Notes: generated from the sequence alone by a model not told the origin. A DNA stretch of 16,303 nt from Pseudomonadota bacterium (GCA_021783435.1 JAJXUC010000085.1:1-16303), one strand, 5' to 3'; counted from the first letter of the stretch, positions 1 through 7,109 are shown. Program-made: numbers and translations.

Positions 1-75
1 CTGCCAGTTCGCCAGTTGCTCGGGTTGTTCGTCGAGCAGCGCGGACAGTTCGCTCACGGACAATTGCTGAATCAT
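1..75 (-). CDS. Rhodanese-like protein, N-terminal fragment
   Basis: Only the first 25 codons are in the window; the gene runs off the left edge. The start is ATG at 75-73, preceded on the minus strand by a GAGGA ribosome-binding sequence about 7 bases upstream. The visible protein begins MIQQLSVSELSALLDEQ, which has the look of the first strand and helix of a rhodanese domain. It begins 10 bases after the stop codon of the methyltransferase at 86-736, so the two are very probably co-transcribed. In many Burkholderiales a PIMT-family methyltransferase is followed by a single-domain rhodanese and then tolC; that recalled context supports the call more than the 25 residues do. The active-site cysteine lies outside the window, so activity cannot be judged. 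Confidence 0.55.
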   Translation of the reverse strand, partial: MIQQLSVSELSALLDEQPEQLANWQ

Positions 76-85
76 GTGTGGGTCC

Positions 86-736
86 TCAGAAATGGAAACG
101 GGGTGTATCGGGAAAGCCATGCAGTCGCGGGGCCATGGTGTCGAACAAATCTACCGCTGTGGACTCCTGCTCACTGGTGCGCGTGAGCAACTGCGCGCGC
201 ATCATCGGCGCATCGCCGACGATGGCGCACAGTCGGCCTCCTGGTTTGAGCTTGGCTAGCAGGGCATCCGGAATCTGGGCCACGGAGCCCGACAGCATGA
301 TGGCGTCGAACTCGCCCGCGGGGAGTTCCTTGGACGCATCAAGGCAACGTATGGTGGCATTCGTCACGCCGGCGTGACGCAGCTTTTGCTGCGCCGACTC
401 GGCCAGTTCAGGGTGGATTTCGAGGCTCAGGACATGCGCGGCGCGGTGCCCGAGCAGCGCTGCGACATAGCCGCTTCCTGTCCCGATCTCGAGCACCCAT
501 TCATGTTTGCGCACGGCCAGTTCCTGCAGCATGCGTGCTTCCAACTTGGGCGAGAGCATGGTTTCGCCGCAGGGCAGCGGGATTTCCATATCGGTGAAGG
601 CCAGACTGCGATAGGCCGGTGGCACGAAATCCTCGCGCTTGACGGCACCCAGGAGATCCAGGACGTCCTGGTCCAAGACGTCCCAGGGACGGATCTGCTG
701 CTCGATCATGTTGAAACGGGCTCGTTCGAAGTCCAT
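86..736 (-). CDS. PIMT-family (protein-L-isoaspartate O-methyltransferase-like) methyltransferase
   Basis: A SAM-dependent class I methyltransferase of 216 residues from the chosen start, MDFERARFNMIEQQIRPW. An in-frame ATG at 766 (MTNFQRKPDAM) is the alternative; neither has a convincing Shine-Dalgarno, and I chose the inner one because homologues as I recall them begin with this motif. SAM-binding motif I is clear (VLEIGTGSGYVAALLG, roughly residues 80-95), and a PGGRL strand-turn lies further on. Classical isoaspartyl methyltransferases repair damaged L-isoaspartyl residues by methylating them and carry GxTIS near residue 55-60; here the equivalent is CGETMLSP, so the usual serine position is leucine. 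The fold and family are safe, but isoaspartate repair is not. Cotranscribed with the rhodanese-like gene downstream; divergent from the NRAMP gene. Confidence 0.8.
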   Translation of the reverse strand: MDFERARFNMIEQQIRPWDVLDQDVLDLLGAVKREDFVPPAYRSLAFTDMEIPLPCGETMLSPKLEARMLQELAVRKHEWVLEIGTGSGYVAALLGHRAAHVLSLEIHPELAESAQQKLRHAGVTNATIRCLDASKELPAGEFDAIMLSGSVAQIPDALLAKLKPGGRLCAIVGDAPMMRAQLLTRTSEQESTAVDLFDTMAPRLHGFPDTPRFHF

Positions 737-882
737 GGCATCCGGTTTCCGTTGAAAGTTGGTCATTTTAGAGGGGCCGGAAATCCGGTATCGCAAGCGT
801 GCCGGCATGGGGCGGGATTCTCTTTGGAGCTTGACCCGGTTCGGCTCGGGTAACGGCAGGTAAAGCCAGCGTAACCATAATC

Positions 883-901
883 AAGAACGATTATCATTAT
901 T
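883..901 (+). promoter_or_regulatory. Fur-box-like operator upstream of the NRAMP gene
   Basis: AAGAACGATTATCATTATT matches the 19-bp Fur consensus GATAATGATTATCATTATC at 15 of 19 positions, including an unbroken 12-base core GATTATCATTAT. It lies 39 bases before the ATG of the metal transporter and in the divergent promoter region shared with the methyltransferase gene. Fur (or a Mur-type relative sensing manganese) with metal bound represses iron or manganese uptake genes through such sites, so metal-responsive repression of the transporter is the natural reading. I could not identify clear -35 and -10 boxes. Confidence 0.6.
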
Positions 902-940
902 GAGGTATTTTCGCCCTGGCAAGAAGGCCACGCCTCGTCT

Positions 941-2197
941 ATGAGCACCCGAATCACCGCCGTTCCTCCAACGCGACCAGCCGTCGTGCGCTGGAAAATT
1001 TTCTTCGCCGTGCTCGGCCCGGGCCTGGTGGTGATGCTGGCCGATACCGACGTGGGCAGCGTGCTCACCGCGGCGCAGAGCGGTGCGCAATGGGGCTATC
1101 AGTTGCTCAGCCTGCAATTGCTGCTGATCCCCATCCTGTACGTGGTGCAGGAACTCACGGTCCGCCTGGGCATTTTCACCGGCAAAGGACATGGCGAACT
1201 GATTCGTGAAACCTTTGGCCCGGCCTGGGCCTGGGTTTCCGCGGCGGGGCTGGCCGTGGCCACCATCGGCGCCTTGCTCACCGAGTTTTCCGGGGTGGCT
1301 GGCGTCGGCGAGTTGTTCGGCGTACCGCGCATCTGGAGCCTGGCACTGGCTGCGGCTTTCCTGCTCATCGTCGTGTGGACGGGCAGCTACCGCCGCGTCG
1401 AGCGCGTGGCCATCGCGCTGGGCTTGTTCGAATTGGTCTTTGTCTGGGTGGCGCTGAAGGCGCCGGTCCAGATGCACCAGTTGGTGGGGGGGCTGAGCCA
1501 TGTCCCGGTGCATGAGACCGGCTTTTGGTATCTGGTGGCGGCCAATATCGGCGCGGTCATCATGCCGTGGATGGTGTTCTACCAACAGTCCGCCGTGGCG
1601 GATAAGGGTCTGCAGTCCGAGCAATATATTGCCGCGCGCTGGGATACGGCGCTCGGAGCCATCTTGACCCAGGTGGTCATGGCTGCGGTCTTGCTGGTGG
1701 CCGCCGCGACGCTGTGGTCCGGACACCTCAGTCCGCCGCTCAATACAGTGGGGCAGGTGGCGCAGGCGTTGACCCCTTTTCTTGGCGAGGGCCTGGGCCA
1801 TACGCTGTTTGGTCTCGGCATCTTAGGCGCGGCGATGGTGGCAGCCATCGTCGTGGCGCTCGCCGCGGCCTGGGGGTTTGGCGAGGTGACCGGCTACAAG
1901 CATTCGCTCGAATACCACCCCTTCGAGGCGCCCTGGTTCTACATCGTGTTCACGATCGGCGTGGTGGGTGGTGCGCTGATCGTCGCTATGGCCCCCGACC
2001 TGGTGGCGCTATCCGTCGGCGTCGAGGTCATGAATGCACTCATGTTGCCCGTGGTGTTGGGTTTTCTCGTGGCGCTGGCGGTGAAGGCCTTGCCGTCGGA
2101 ACACCGTTTGCGCGGCGCGTATCTCTGGGTCGTGCTGGGCGTCGTGACATTGACTTCGGCGCTCGGCGTCTACGGCGGACTGAGTGGCGCGTTCTGA
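941..2197 (+). CDS. NRAMP-family divalent metal transporter, divergent type
   Basis: A 418-residue inner-membrane protein with about eleven hydrophobic segments, the size and pattern of NRAMP/MntH proton-coupled importers of Mn2+ and Fe2+. The start of transmembrane helix 1 reads GPGLVVMLADTDVGS (residues 26-40). Aligned with the canonical DPGN metal-binding turn this is D37-V-G-S40, so the aspartate is kept but proline and asparagine are replaced. Helix 6 reads GAVIMPW (204-210): the A-x-x-M metal-binding pair (A205, M208) is present, but the usual histidine after MP is tryptophan. Retention of the methionine argues for a transition metal substrate rather than Mg2+, as in the NRAMP-related magnesium transporters. 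A GAAGG sequence lies about 13 bases before the ATG. The Fur-like box upstream and the hairpin terminator after the gene mark it as a single-gene unit. Confidence 0.85.
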   Translation: MSTRITAVPPTRPAVVRWKIFFAVLGPGLVVMLADTDVGSVLTAAQSGAQWGYQLLSLQLLLIPILYVVQELTVRLGIFTGKGHGELIRETFGPAWAWVSAAGLAVATIGALLTEFSGVAGVGELFGVPRIWSLALAAAFLLIVVWTGSYRRVERVAIALGLFELVFVWVALKAPVQMHQLVGGLSHVPVHETGFWYLVAANIGAVIMPWMVFYQQSAVADKGLQSEQYIAARWDTALGAILTQVVMAAVLLVAAATLWSGHLSPPLNTVGQVAQALTPFLGEGLGHTLFGLGILGAAMVAAIVVALAAAWGFGEVTGYKHSLEYHPFEAPWFYIVFTIGVVGGALIVAMAPDLVALSVGVEVMNALMLPVVLGFLVALAVKALPSEHRLRGAYLWVVLGVVTLTSALGVYGGLSGAF

Positions 2198-2222
2198 TCC
2201 CCGTGACGGCGCGTCATGCATG

Positions 2223-2244
2223 GCCCGCGATAATGCGGGCTTTT
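2223..2244 (+). terminator. Rho-independent terminator after the NRAMP gene
   Basis: Perfect 6-bp GC stem GCCCGC (2223-2228) / GCGGGC (2235-2240) with a six-base loop GATAAT, followed at once by TTTT (2241-2244). It begins 26 bases after the NRAMP stop codon. The loop sequence GATAAT itself resembles a -10 hexamer and sits 24 bases before the uppP ATG, so the same bases could serve as part of the uppP promoter; the best -35 candidate (GTGACG, 2203-2208) has a poor 20-base spacing. Confidence 0.65.
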
Positions 2245-2257
2245 GCCGCCAATCCGC

Positions 2258-3106
2258 ATGGACACGCATACCGCATTCATCGCCGCCATCCTCGGCTTGG
2301 TCGAGGGACTGACCGAATTTCTGCCGATCTCCTCCACCGGCCACCTCATCCTCGTGGGCAGCTTGTTGGGCTGGGTCAACGACAAGGCCAAGGTTTTTGA
2401 AATCGCGATCCAGAGCGGTGCGATCTTGGCGGTCATCTGGCATTACCGTCGGCGCCTGAGTGAAGTGGTGATGGGCCTTGCCGCGCCGCAGCAGCAGGCG
2501 CGCCGCGCCGCATGGTGCTTCGCGGTGAATCTGCTGATCGCCTTTCTTCCGGCCGCCATGCTCGGGCTGGTGTTCGCTTCGCGCATCAAGCAGTATTTGT
2601 TCGCCCCGATTCCCGTCGCGATGGCTTTCGTCGTCGGTGGATTGGTGATCCTGTGGGCCGAGCGCCGCCAAACTGGCGGGACTGATGGGGTTCGCATCGA
2701 GAGCGTGGATGCGATGCGCCCGCTCGACGCGCTGAAGGTGGGTCTGGCGCAAAGCTTCGCGCTGATCCCGGGCACCAGCCGGTCGGGGGCCACCATCATC
2801 GGCGGCATGCTGTTCGGCCTCAGCCGCGTCGCCGCCACCGAGTTTTCATTCTTCCTCGCCATTCCCACCTTGCTCGCCGCCACCAGCTACGACCTGCTCA
2901 AGCATCGCGCATTGTTCAGTGCGGCCGATCTGCCGGCATTCGCGTTGGGCATGGGGGTGTCCTTCGTCTCGGCCTTGGTGGTGGTGCGATGGCTGCTGCG
3001 CTACGTCGGAGGGCACAGCTTCGCGCCTTTTGCCTGGTATCGCCTCGCGTTCGGCGCGCTGGTGCTGGTCACCGCGCGCATGGGCTGGGTGCAATGGGCG
3101 AGCTGA
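2258..3106 (+). CDS. uppP: Undecaprenyl-diphosphate phosphatase UppP (BacA)
   Basis: Removes a phosphate from undecaprenyl pyrophosphate in the inner membrane, recycling the lipid carrier for peptidoglycan and other envelope polymers; overproduction gives bacitracin resistance in known cases. The 282-residue length is typical. Both signature regions are present: [15 protein letters not shown] (16-30), holding the conserved glutamates and serines, and PGTSRSG (171-177), holding the catalytic-pocket arginine. Several further hydrophobic helices follow to a short C-terminus. I start at ATG 2258 ([17 protein letters not shown]); a TTG 15 bases earlier is in frame but falls in the T-tract of the preceding terminator. 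No clear Shine-Dalgarno is visible, and the leader is very short if the promoter lies in or near the preceding hairpin. Convergent with trmB, stops 25 bases apart. Confidence 0.95.
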   Translation: MDTHTAFIAAILGLVEGLTEFLPISSTGHLILVGSLLGWVNDKAKVFEIAIQSGAILAVIWHYRRRLSEVVMGLAAPQQQARRAAWCFAVNLLIAFLPAAMLGLVFASRIKQYLFAPIPVAMAFVVGGLVILWAERRQTGGTDGVRIESVDAMRPLDALKVGLAQSFALIPGTSRSGATIIGGMLFGLSRVAATEFSFFLAIPTLLAATSYDLLKHRALFSAADLPAFALGMGVSFVSALVVVRWLLRYVGGHSFAPFAWYRLAFGALVLVTARMGWVQWAS

Positions 3107-3131
3107 GGCGCTTGCAGACGAAGCGATGCGT

Positions 3132-3863
3132 TCAGGCCGGCTCGCCGCGCCGCGCGAAGACCAGATCCCACACGCCATGGCCCAGGCGCAGACCGCGCTG
3201 TTCGAACTTGCTCAAGGGACGCCAGCCCGGCCGCGGCGCATAGCCTTCGGCCGTATTGCGCAGCAGCGGGTGGCTTGAGAGCACGTCCAGCATGTGCGCG
3301 GCGTAGGGTTCCCAGTCCGTGGCGCAGTGCAGGATGCCGCCGGTGCCAAGGCGGCTGGCCGCCAAATCGGCGAAAGCGGGTTGAATCAGGCGCCTCTTGT
3401 GATGGCGCTTCTTGTGCCAGGGGTCGGGAAAATAGACGTGCAGGCCAGCAAGCGAGGCGGGCGCCACCATGTTGCGCAGGACTTCGACCGCGTCGTGCTG
3501 GACGAGGCGCAGATTGTGCAGCCCCAGGGCTTCGATGCGCAGCAACAGCGCGCCGACTCCCGGGGTATGGACCTCCACGCCGATGAAATCCTGGTCCGGA
3601 TGCTCCTGTGCGATCCGCGCCGTGGCCTCTCCCATGCCGAATCCGATTTCCAGGACGCGCGGTGCCTGGCGGCCAAACAGCACATCCCAGTCGGCAGGTG
3701 CCGAGGCATAAGGCGCCACGAAGCGCGGACCCAGTTCGGTAAGCGCGCGCGCCTGGCCTGTGGTGGTGCGCCCGGTTCGCAGCACGAAGCTGCGGATGCC
3801 GCGTATGCGCGGCATGTCTTGCGCGGCGGCGCGGTCTGGGTCGTGGATTGGGGGCGGGGGCAT
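3132..3863 (-). CDS. trmB: tRNA (guanine-N7-)-methyltransferase TrmB
   Basis: Methylates N7 of G46 in the variable loop of tRNAs using SAM. From the chosen start the protein has 243 residues. Motif I is [10 protein letters not shown] (71-80), motif IV with the catalytic aspartate is [17 protein letters not shown] (143-159), and the C-terminal substrate motif ATDWEPY (182-188) and SKFEQRG (218-224) are present. Three in-frame ATGs compete: 3896, 3863 and 3815. The 3896 start lies inside the tRNA terminator hairpin, so I prefer 3863; no ribosome-binding site decides the matter. Immediately downstream of tRNA-Gly on the same strand, so trmB is expressed either by read-through of that terminator or from an unseen promoter. 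Convergent with uppP. Confidence 0.92.
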   Translation of the reverse strand: MPPPPIHDPDRAAAQDMPRIRGIRSFVLRTGRTTTGQARALTELGPRFVAPYASAPADWDVLFGRQAPRVLEIGFGMGEATARIAQEHPDQDFIGVEVHTPGVGALLLRIEALGLHNLRLVQHDAVEVLRNMVAPASLAGLHVYFPDPWHKKRHHKRRLIQPAFADLAASRLGTGGILHCATDWEPYAAHMLDVLSSHPLLRNTAEGYAPRPGWRPLSKFEQRGLRLGHGVWDLVFARRGEPA

Positions 3864-3872
3864 GACCGGCGT

Positions 3873-3893
3873 AAAAAAACCGGCCTGGCCGGT
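3873..3893 (-). terminator. Rho-independent terminator of tRNA-Gly, overlapping the trmB leader
   Basis: On the minus strand: ACCGGC - CAG - GCCGGT followed by seven T residues (3879-3873), a compact textbook terminator 19 bases after the tRNA CCA end. A second, longer pairing is possible: ATGACCGGC (minus strand 3896-3888) can pair perfectly over 9 bp with GCCGGTCAT (minus strand 3870-3862), which would place the T-tract in the loop and break the terminator. The second arm contains the probable trmB start codon. Confidence 0.75.
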
Positions 3894-3911
3894 CATCGCT
3901 GCGAAGGGAAG

Positions 3912-3985
3912 TGGAGCGGGCGATGGGAATCGAACCCACGCTATCTGCTTGGGAAGCAGAAGTTCTACCATTGAACTACGCCCGC
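3912..3985 (-). tRNA. tRNA-Gly (anticodon CCC)
   Basis: A complete 74-base cloverleaf on the minus strand including an encoded CCA. The acceptor stem GCGGGCG / CGCCCGC pairs at all 7 positions, the D arm is GTTC...GAAC, the anticodon stem is TCTGC / GCAGA with loop TTCCCAA (anticodon CCC, decoding GGG), and the T arm is GTGGG / CCCAT with loop TTCGATT. The discriminator base is U, as expected for bacterial glycine tRNAs, and the variable loop TAGC has G46. The sequence just upstream (3986 to about 4060) is AT-rich, as expected for a strong tRNA promoter; TATAAT is visible on the minus strand near 4050 but is too distant for a confident -10 assignment. trmB, a tRNA methyltransferase gene, follows on the same strand. 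Confidence 0.97.
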
Positions 3986-4089
3986 TTGAGAGCTTGAATC
4001 AATAAAAATCAATAACTTAGCTTACTTGCGATTTCCTACAATTCCTTGAAATTATACCGTTTCCCAGGCAGGCTTCCCTCTCAATTCCC

Positions 4090-4109
4090 ACTGTGCTCCA
4101 CTGTGCTCC
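4090..4109. repeat. Short tandem repeat, two 10-base units
   Basis: Two exact copies of ACTGTGCTCC lie head to tail, followed by C and a partial third copy ACTGAGC (4111-4117). The function is unknown. The copies are too few for a structural repeat array, but the position close to a tRNA gene leaves open that it is debris of a past integration event. Confidence 0.5.
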
Positions 4110-4249
4110 CACTGAGCGGGGGTAGGGTCTGGACACAAAGCCACCTGTGACATTCAATGGGGTTTTTGGGGCTCGCGTGGCCTGCCTCTGCTCTGATTTG
4201 CCCAGAAAACTCAAAAGCTGGGCCCAGAACATCCGCGCCTCTTGCGCCT

Positions 4250-4280
4250 CCCACAGCCGCGAGCTTGACGCGGCTGTGGG
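4250..4280 (-). terminator. Strong hairpin downstream of wrbA, possible terminator
   Basis: A perfect 12-bp stem CCCACAGCCGCG / CGCGGCTGTGGG with a 7-base loop, 42 bases past the wrbA stop in the direction of wrbA transcription. There is no T-tract on either side, so it may act as a factor-dependent terminator or as a 3' end stabiliser rather than a classical intrinsic terminator. Confidence 0.45.
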
Positions 4281-4322
4281 GGTTGACGTCCTGACCACCC
4301 GCGCGGGGCGGCGCAGTTCAAT

Positions 4323-4925
4323 TCAACCGAACATCTTTTTCGCGATCTCGGCCACGTGTTGTCCCTGGTACTTGGCGATGGCCAGTTCGTTGGCGCTGGG
4401 CATGCGGCTGCCGTCGCCTTTGCTCAACGTGGAGGCGCCGTAAGGAGAACCGCCGCTGATGTCGTCCATGTTCGTGAGCCCGGCGCAGGCGTAGGGCACG
4501 CCGACGACGATCATGCCGTGGTGGAACAGCGTGGTATGGAAGGAGGTGATGGTTGTTTCCTGTCCGCCGTGCTGGGTCGCGGTGCTGGCGAACACGCTGC
4601 CGACCTTGCCCACCAGCTTGCCTTGCTGCCACAGCGCGCCGGTCTGGTCGAGGAAGTTGCGCATCTGTCCGCACATATTGCCGAAGCGGGTGGGCGTGCC
4701 GAAGATGATGGCGTCGTAATCGCCCAGTTCCTCGGGCTTGGCCACGGCGGCGGCCTGATCGGTCTTGGCGTGGATGGCGGCCACGGTTTCCGGCGGCATG
4801 GTTTCGGGCACGCGCTTGATGGTCACGTCCATACCGGCGACGGCGCGCGCGCCGTCGGCGACTTCCTGTGCCATGCGCTCGACATGCCCCCAGGTGCTGT
4901 AGTAGAGAACGAGAACTTTGGCCAT
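4323..4925 (-). CDS. wrbA: NAD(P)H:quinone oxidoreductase, WrbA type
   Basis: A cytoplasmic tetrameric flavodoxin-like enzyme using FMN to reduce quinones by two electrons, which avoids semiquinone radicals. The 200-residue length is typical. The FMN phosphate-binding loop is at [12 protein letters not shown] (8-19), and the WrbA-characteristic segments [20 protein letters not shown] (about 74-93), [13 protein letters not shown] and the GGSPYGAST loop (about 158-166) are all present. The start is well supported: AAGGAG lies 6 bases before the ATG at 4925. It is divergent from an HxlR-family regulator gene, with a palindromic operator candidate between them at 4989-5010, which suggests induction by quinones or other electrophiles. 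Confidence 0.95.
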   Translation of the reverse strand: MAKVLVLYYSTWGHVERMAQEVADGARAVAGMDVTIKRVPETMPPETVAAIHAKTDQAAAVAKPEELGDYDAIIFGTPTRFGNMCGQMRNFLDQTGALWQQGKLVGKVGSVFASTATQHGGQETTITSFHTTLFHHGMIVVGVPYACAGLTNMDDISGGSPYGASTLSKGDGSRMPSANELAIAKYQGQHVAEIAKKMFG

Positions 4926-4988
4926 GAGAACTCCTTGCGGTTGGGTGGATGAGGTTCGTATGATGCAACTAATGGTTGTGAATGAAAA

Positions 4989-5010
4989 GTAGGTACCTTT
5001 AAGTAACTAC
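4989..5010. promoter_or_regulatory. Candidate HxlR operator between wrbA and the regulator gene
   Basis: An imperfect inverted repeat, GTAGGTAC - CTTTAA - GTAACTAC: 8-base half sites with one mismatch around a 6-base AT-rich spacer. It is in the divergent promoter region, 64 bases from the wrbA start codon and 80 from the regulator start. The TAC-rich half sites and AT-rich centre resemble operators described for HxlR/DUF24 redox regulators. Binding of the adjacent regulator is an inference from position and symmetry. Confidence 0.5.
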
Positions 5011-5089
5011 TAGGCAGCAGCGGCCCGTGTCGTTCCGGCGTGCGGCCGGAAGGTTCAATTTGCCGCGCAAGGAGCAAGGAGAATGGGAG

Positions 5090-5464
5090 ATGCCTCGCAA
5101 AACAAGTACGCAATGCCCGATGGATGCGCTGCTGCGTCTGCTGATGGGGCCGTGGACCACTTACCTGCTGTGGGTGCTGCGCCAGCAGGGGCCGCAGCGA
5201 TTCGGTGTGCTCAAGCGCGCCATTCCCGGCATTTCTTCGCGTGTGTTGACCGAGCGCCTGCGCCTGCTGGAGGAGGCGGGTGTCATCCATCGCGACCACC
5301 TACCGATCATTCCACCTCAGGTTACCTACAGCCTGACGCGCCGTGGCGAGGAACTGGGGCCCGTGCTGGACGCGCTGGACGCGCTGGCACGCCGCTGGCA
5401 TGCGCAGAACCAGGCGGTGCAGGAGCAGACCAAGCACGAAGCGGCGCGCCGCGAGGCGGCTTGA
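5090..5464 (+). CDS. HxlR-family (DUF24) winged-helix transcriptional regulator
   Basis: A 124-residue dimeric DNA-binding protein. The HxlR pattern is clear: CPMDALLRLLMGPWTTYLLWVL (9-30), then RFGVLKRAIPGISSRVLTERLRLLEEAG, the recognition-helix region, and a wing followed by VTYSLTRRGEEL and a C-terminal dimerisation helix. Cys9, directly followed by proline, occupies the position of the redox-sensing cysteine of Bacillus subtilis YodB-type regulators; thiol modification by quinones releases the DNA in those proteins. I start at ATG 5090 because AAGGAG (5076-5081) is 8 bases upstream; an in-frame upstream start at 5027 adds 21 residues with no homology I recognise. Divergent from wrbA, a quinone reductase, so quinone or electrophile sensing is the likely job. 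Confidence 0.88.
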   Translation: MPRKTSTQCPMDALLRLLMGPWTTYLLWVLRQQGPQRFGVLKRAIPGISSRVLTERLRLLEEAGVIHRDHLPIIPPQVTYSLTRRGEELGPVLDALDALARRWHAQNQAVQEQTKHEAARREAA

Positions 5465-5489
5465 GGTTTCCGGAGGCGTTCGTCGGGGC

Positions 5490-6833
5490 CTAAGGCGAGG
5501 CGGCGGCAACCGTTCGTCCGCCACCGGTGCCGACGGTGGGCGCTGGCGGCAGCGCTTGCAGCAGGCCAAGGGGAACCGCCGCAGCCATCGCGGCGTAGCC
5601 GGCGTCGCTGGGGTGGACGTGGTCGCCGCTGTCAAAGCGCGGCAGCAGACGGGACGGATGCGCGGGGTCGCGCAGCGCGGCATCGAAGTCGATGACGCCG
5701 TCGAAGGCATGGCTGTTGCGTATCCACGCGTTCACGGCACGTCGCACGGCTTCGCGCCCAGGCGGCAGACTTGCCGGGGTGATGGTGCCACCGTCGATGA
5801 CGACACCCAGGGCGTGGGCCTGGGCAATGAGCGTGCGATAGCCGGCGATGAGGTCGGCGGCGCTCACTTTCACGTGCGGGGTATCGCAGTCCAGCCCGGC
5901 ACGGGGGGCGACGAAGCCGAAATTGATGTCGTTGATGCCCACCAGCACGATGACGGCGCGCACGCCGGGCTGGTCGAGCGCATCGCGCTGGAAGCGCTGT
6001 TCCAGGCTTTCGCCATAACAGGGCGAGTCGTGCAGCAGGCGGTTGCCGCTGATGCCAGCGTTGAGCACGGCCAGATTGCGGATGCCGGCTTCGCGCAGCC
6101 GCCGCAACAGGGCATCCGGCCAGCGGCGGTCAGCATTCAAGGTGGAGCGCATGCCGTCGGTGATGGAGTCGCCGATGGCGACCACAGCGGCCGCGTGTTC
6201 CGCGGCGGGCGCGCGGACCTCCATGCCGTCGAGCCAGAGATAGGAGGTGACGCGGCGGGTGAAGGCCTCGCCGCCGGCATCGCCCGCATGGTCGCCGGCG
6301 GTCGAGATGAAATTGACCTGGCTGGCGAGCTTGTGCCAGGTCCGGGGCGCGACGGTGCCATGCACGGCGAGGCTGACGGCCAGGGCCTTGCCGGCCTGCA
6401 CGGGCAGGTCGACGGCATCGCTGAGAATGCTCCCCCCTGCGGGGATGCGCAACCGCGCCTGACCATCGAACAGCACGGTGTGCAGGGTGGCGGGGTCGAT
6501 GGCCGCGCCGCGCCGGACCATGGCGACGGTGACCTTGTCGACGCGCACGTCCTGCACGCCGAAGCGGTTGCTCAAACGCAGGCGCAGCGCCGGGCCCGAC
6601 AGCGTGGGCACGATGATCTGGCGCACGGTGGCGTTGAACAGCGTGGGTGCGCGGTCGTAGCTCGGTGCCGCCGGGTGCCGCGCCACGGCCTGCGGTGCCA
6701 TCGCCCAGGCACCGACCCAGGACGCGCCGGCCTGCGCACCGGGTTCCCTTGCCGCGGCAGTGTGCATCCACAGCGCGCACAACGTGATCAGGCCCAGGCG
6801 CACAATAATCATGGCAGTTGCGGGGCGCGGCAT
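5490..6833 (-). CDS. Secreted SGNH/GDSL-family hydrolase
   Basis: An exported esterase- or lipase-like hydrolase of 447 residues. An N-terminal signal peptide is visible: basic start, hydrophobic run IIVRLGLITLCALW, then a TAAA site near residue 28. An N-terminal beta-rich domain (about 35-210, with SWVGAWAMAPQ and ATVRQIIVPTLSGPALRLRLSN) precedes the SGNH domain. All four blocks are present: GDSITDG (221-227, nucleophile S223), NAGISGN (258-264), VGIND (298-302, N301) and DHVHP (404-408, D404 and H407). The same two-part architecture occurs in actinobacterial and proteobacterial SGNH hydrolases, some acting on acylated sugars; the substrate here is unknown. The ATG at 6812 is an alternative start. 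The open frame extends 80 codons further upstream, without a plausible leader. Convergent with the HxlR gene, 25 bases apart. Confidence 0.88.
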   Translation of the reverse strand: MPRPATAMIIVRLGLITLCALWMHTAAAREPGAQAGASWVGAWAMAPQAVARHPAAPSYDRAPTLFNATVRQIIVPTLSGPALRLRLSNRFGVQDVRVDKVTVAMVRRGAAIDPATLHTVLFDGQARLRIPAGGSILSDAVDLPVQAGKALAVSLAVHGTVAPRTWHKLASQVNFISTAGDHAGDAGGEAFTRRVTSYLWLDGMEVRAPAAEHAAAVVAIGDSITDGMRSTLNADRRWPDALLRRLREAGIRNLAVLNAGISGNRLLHDSPCYGESLEQRFQRDALDQPGVRAVIVLVGINDINFGFVAPRAGLDCDTPHVKVSAADLIAGYRTLIAQAHALGVVIDGGTITPASLPPGREAVRRAVNAWIRNSHAFDGVIDFDAALRDPAHPSRLLPRFDSGDHVHPSDAGYAAMAAAVPLGLLQALPPAPTVGTGGGRTVAAASP

Positions 6834-7109
6834 GTGCGCTGCCCCGTCGTGAAAAGCGGGCATTCTAGAACCGCGACTCGCATCGGGAGACCCGGCCTCG
6901 ACGCTCGGCTGCGCACCAAACGGCACGCAGCTTGGGGGCCGTGGTGGAGACAATGCCCACACGGCTGGCGATGGGCATGGGTTTCGACGTGGCGGGCGCG
7001 CCGACCAATGCCGGCGCACAAGCCGCAAGCCTGCGCGGGACTGGACGGTTTGTGTGCCCGGGTCGGTTGCCACGCATTGTTTTTCGACATTTCAACTGGA
7101 GTTTGAAAC

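Larger units (their letters stand above)
3986..4322. other. 337-base gene-free stretch between tRNA-Gly and wrbA
   Basis: I see no convincing gene here. It holds an AT-rich stretch next to the tRNA 5' end (3986-4065), a short tandem repeat of ACTGTGCTCC (4090-4099, 4100-4109) followed by a degenerate third copy, and a strong hairpin at 4250-4280. A 93-codon open frame exists on the minus strand (4017-4298), but its product resembles nothing I know and it has no visible ribosome-binding site. Confidence 0.6.

Noticed and set aside
881..1801. A 306-codon open frame on the minus strand opposite the NRAMP gene
   Set aside because: Its product is rich in His, Gln and Arg with no recognisable domain, as expected from the complement of a GC-rich membrane protein gene. 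The plus-strand gene has clear NRAMP motifs.
4017..4298. A 93-codon minus-strand frame between tRNA-Gly and wrbA
   Set aside because: No ribosome-binding site, no recognisable homology, and it spans the strong hairpin and the tandem repeat; kept only as unexplained sequence.
5343..7106. A 587-codon open frame on the plus strand opposite the SGNH hydrolase
   Set aside because: Long only because of high GC. It overlaps the HxlR end and runs antisense across a gene with all four SGNH blocks; its product has low-complexity composition and no domain.
6834..7109. Possible small gene in the gap between the SGNH hydrolase and DUF302 genes
   Set aside because: Open frames here are only upstream extensions of the hydrolase frame or shadows; there is no start with a ribosome-binding site and no recognisable product.
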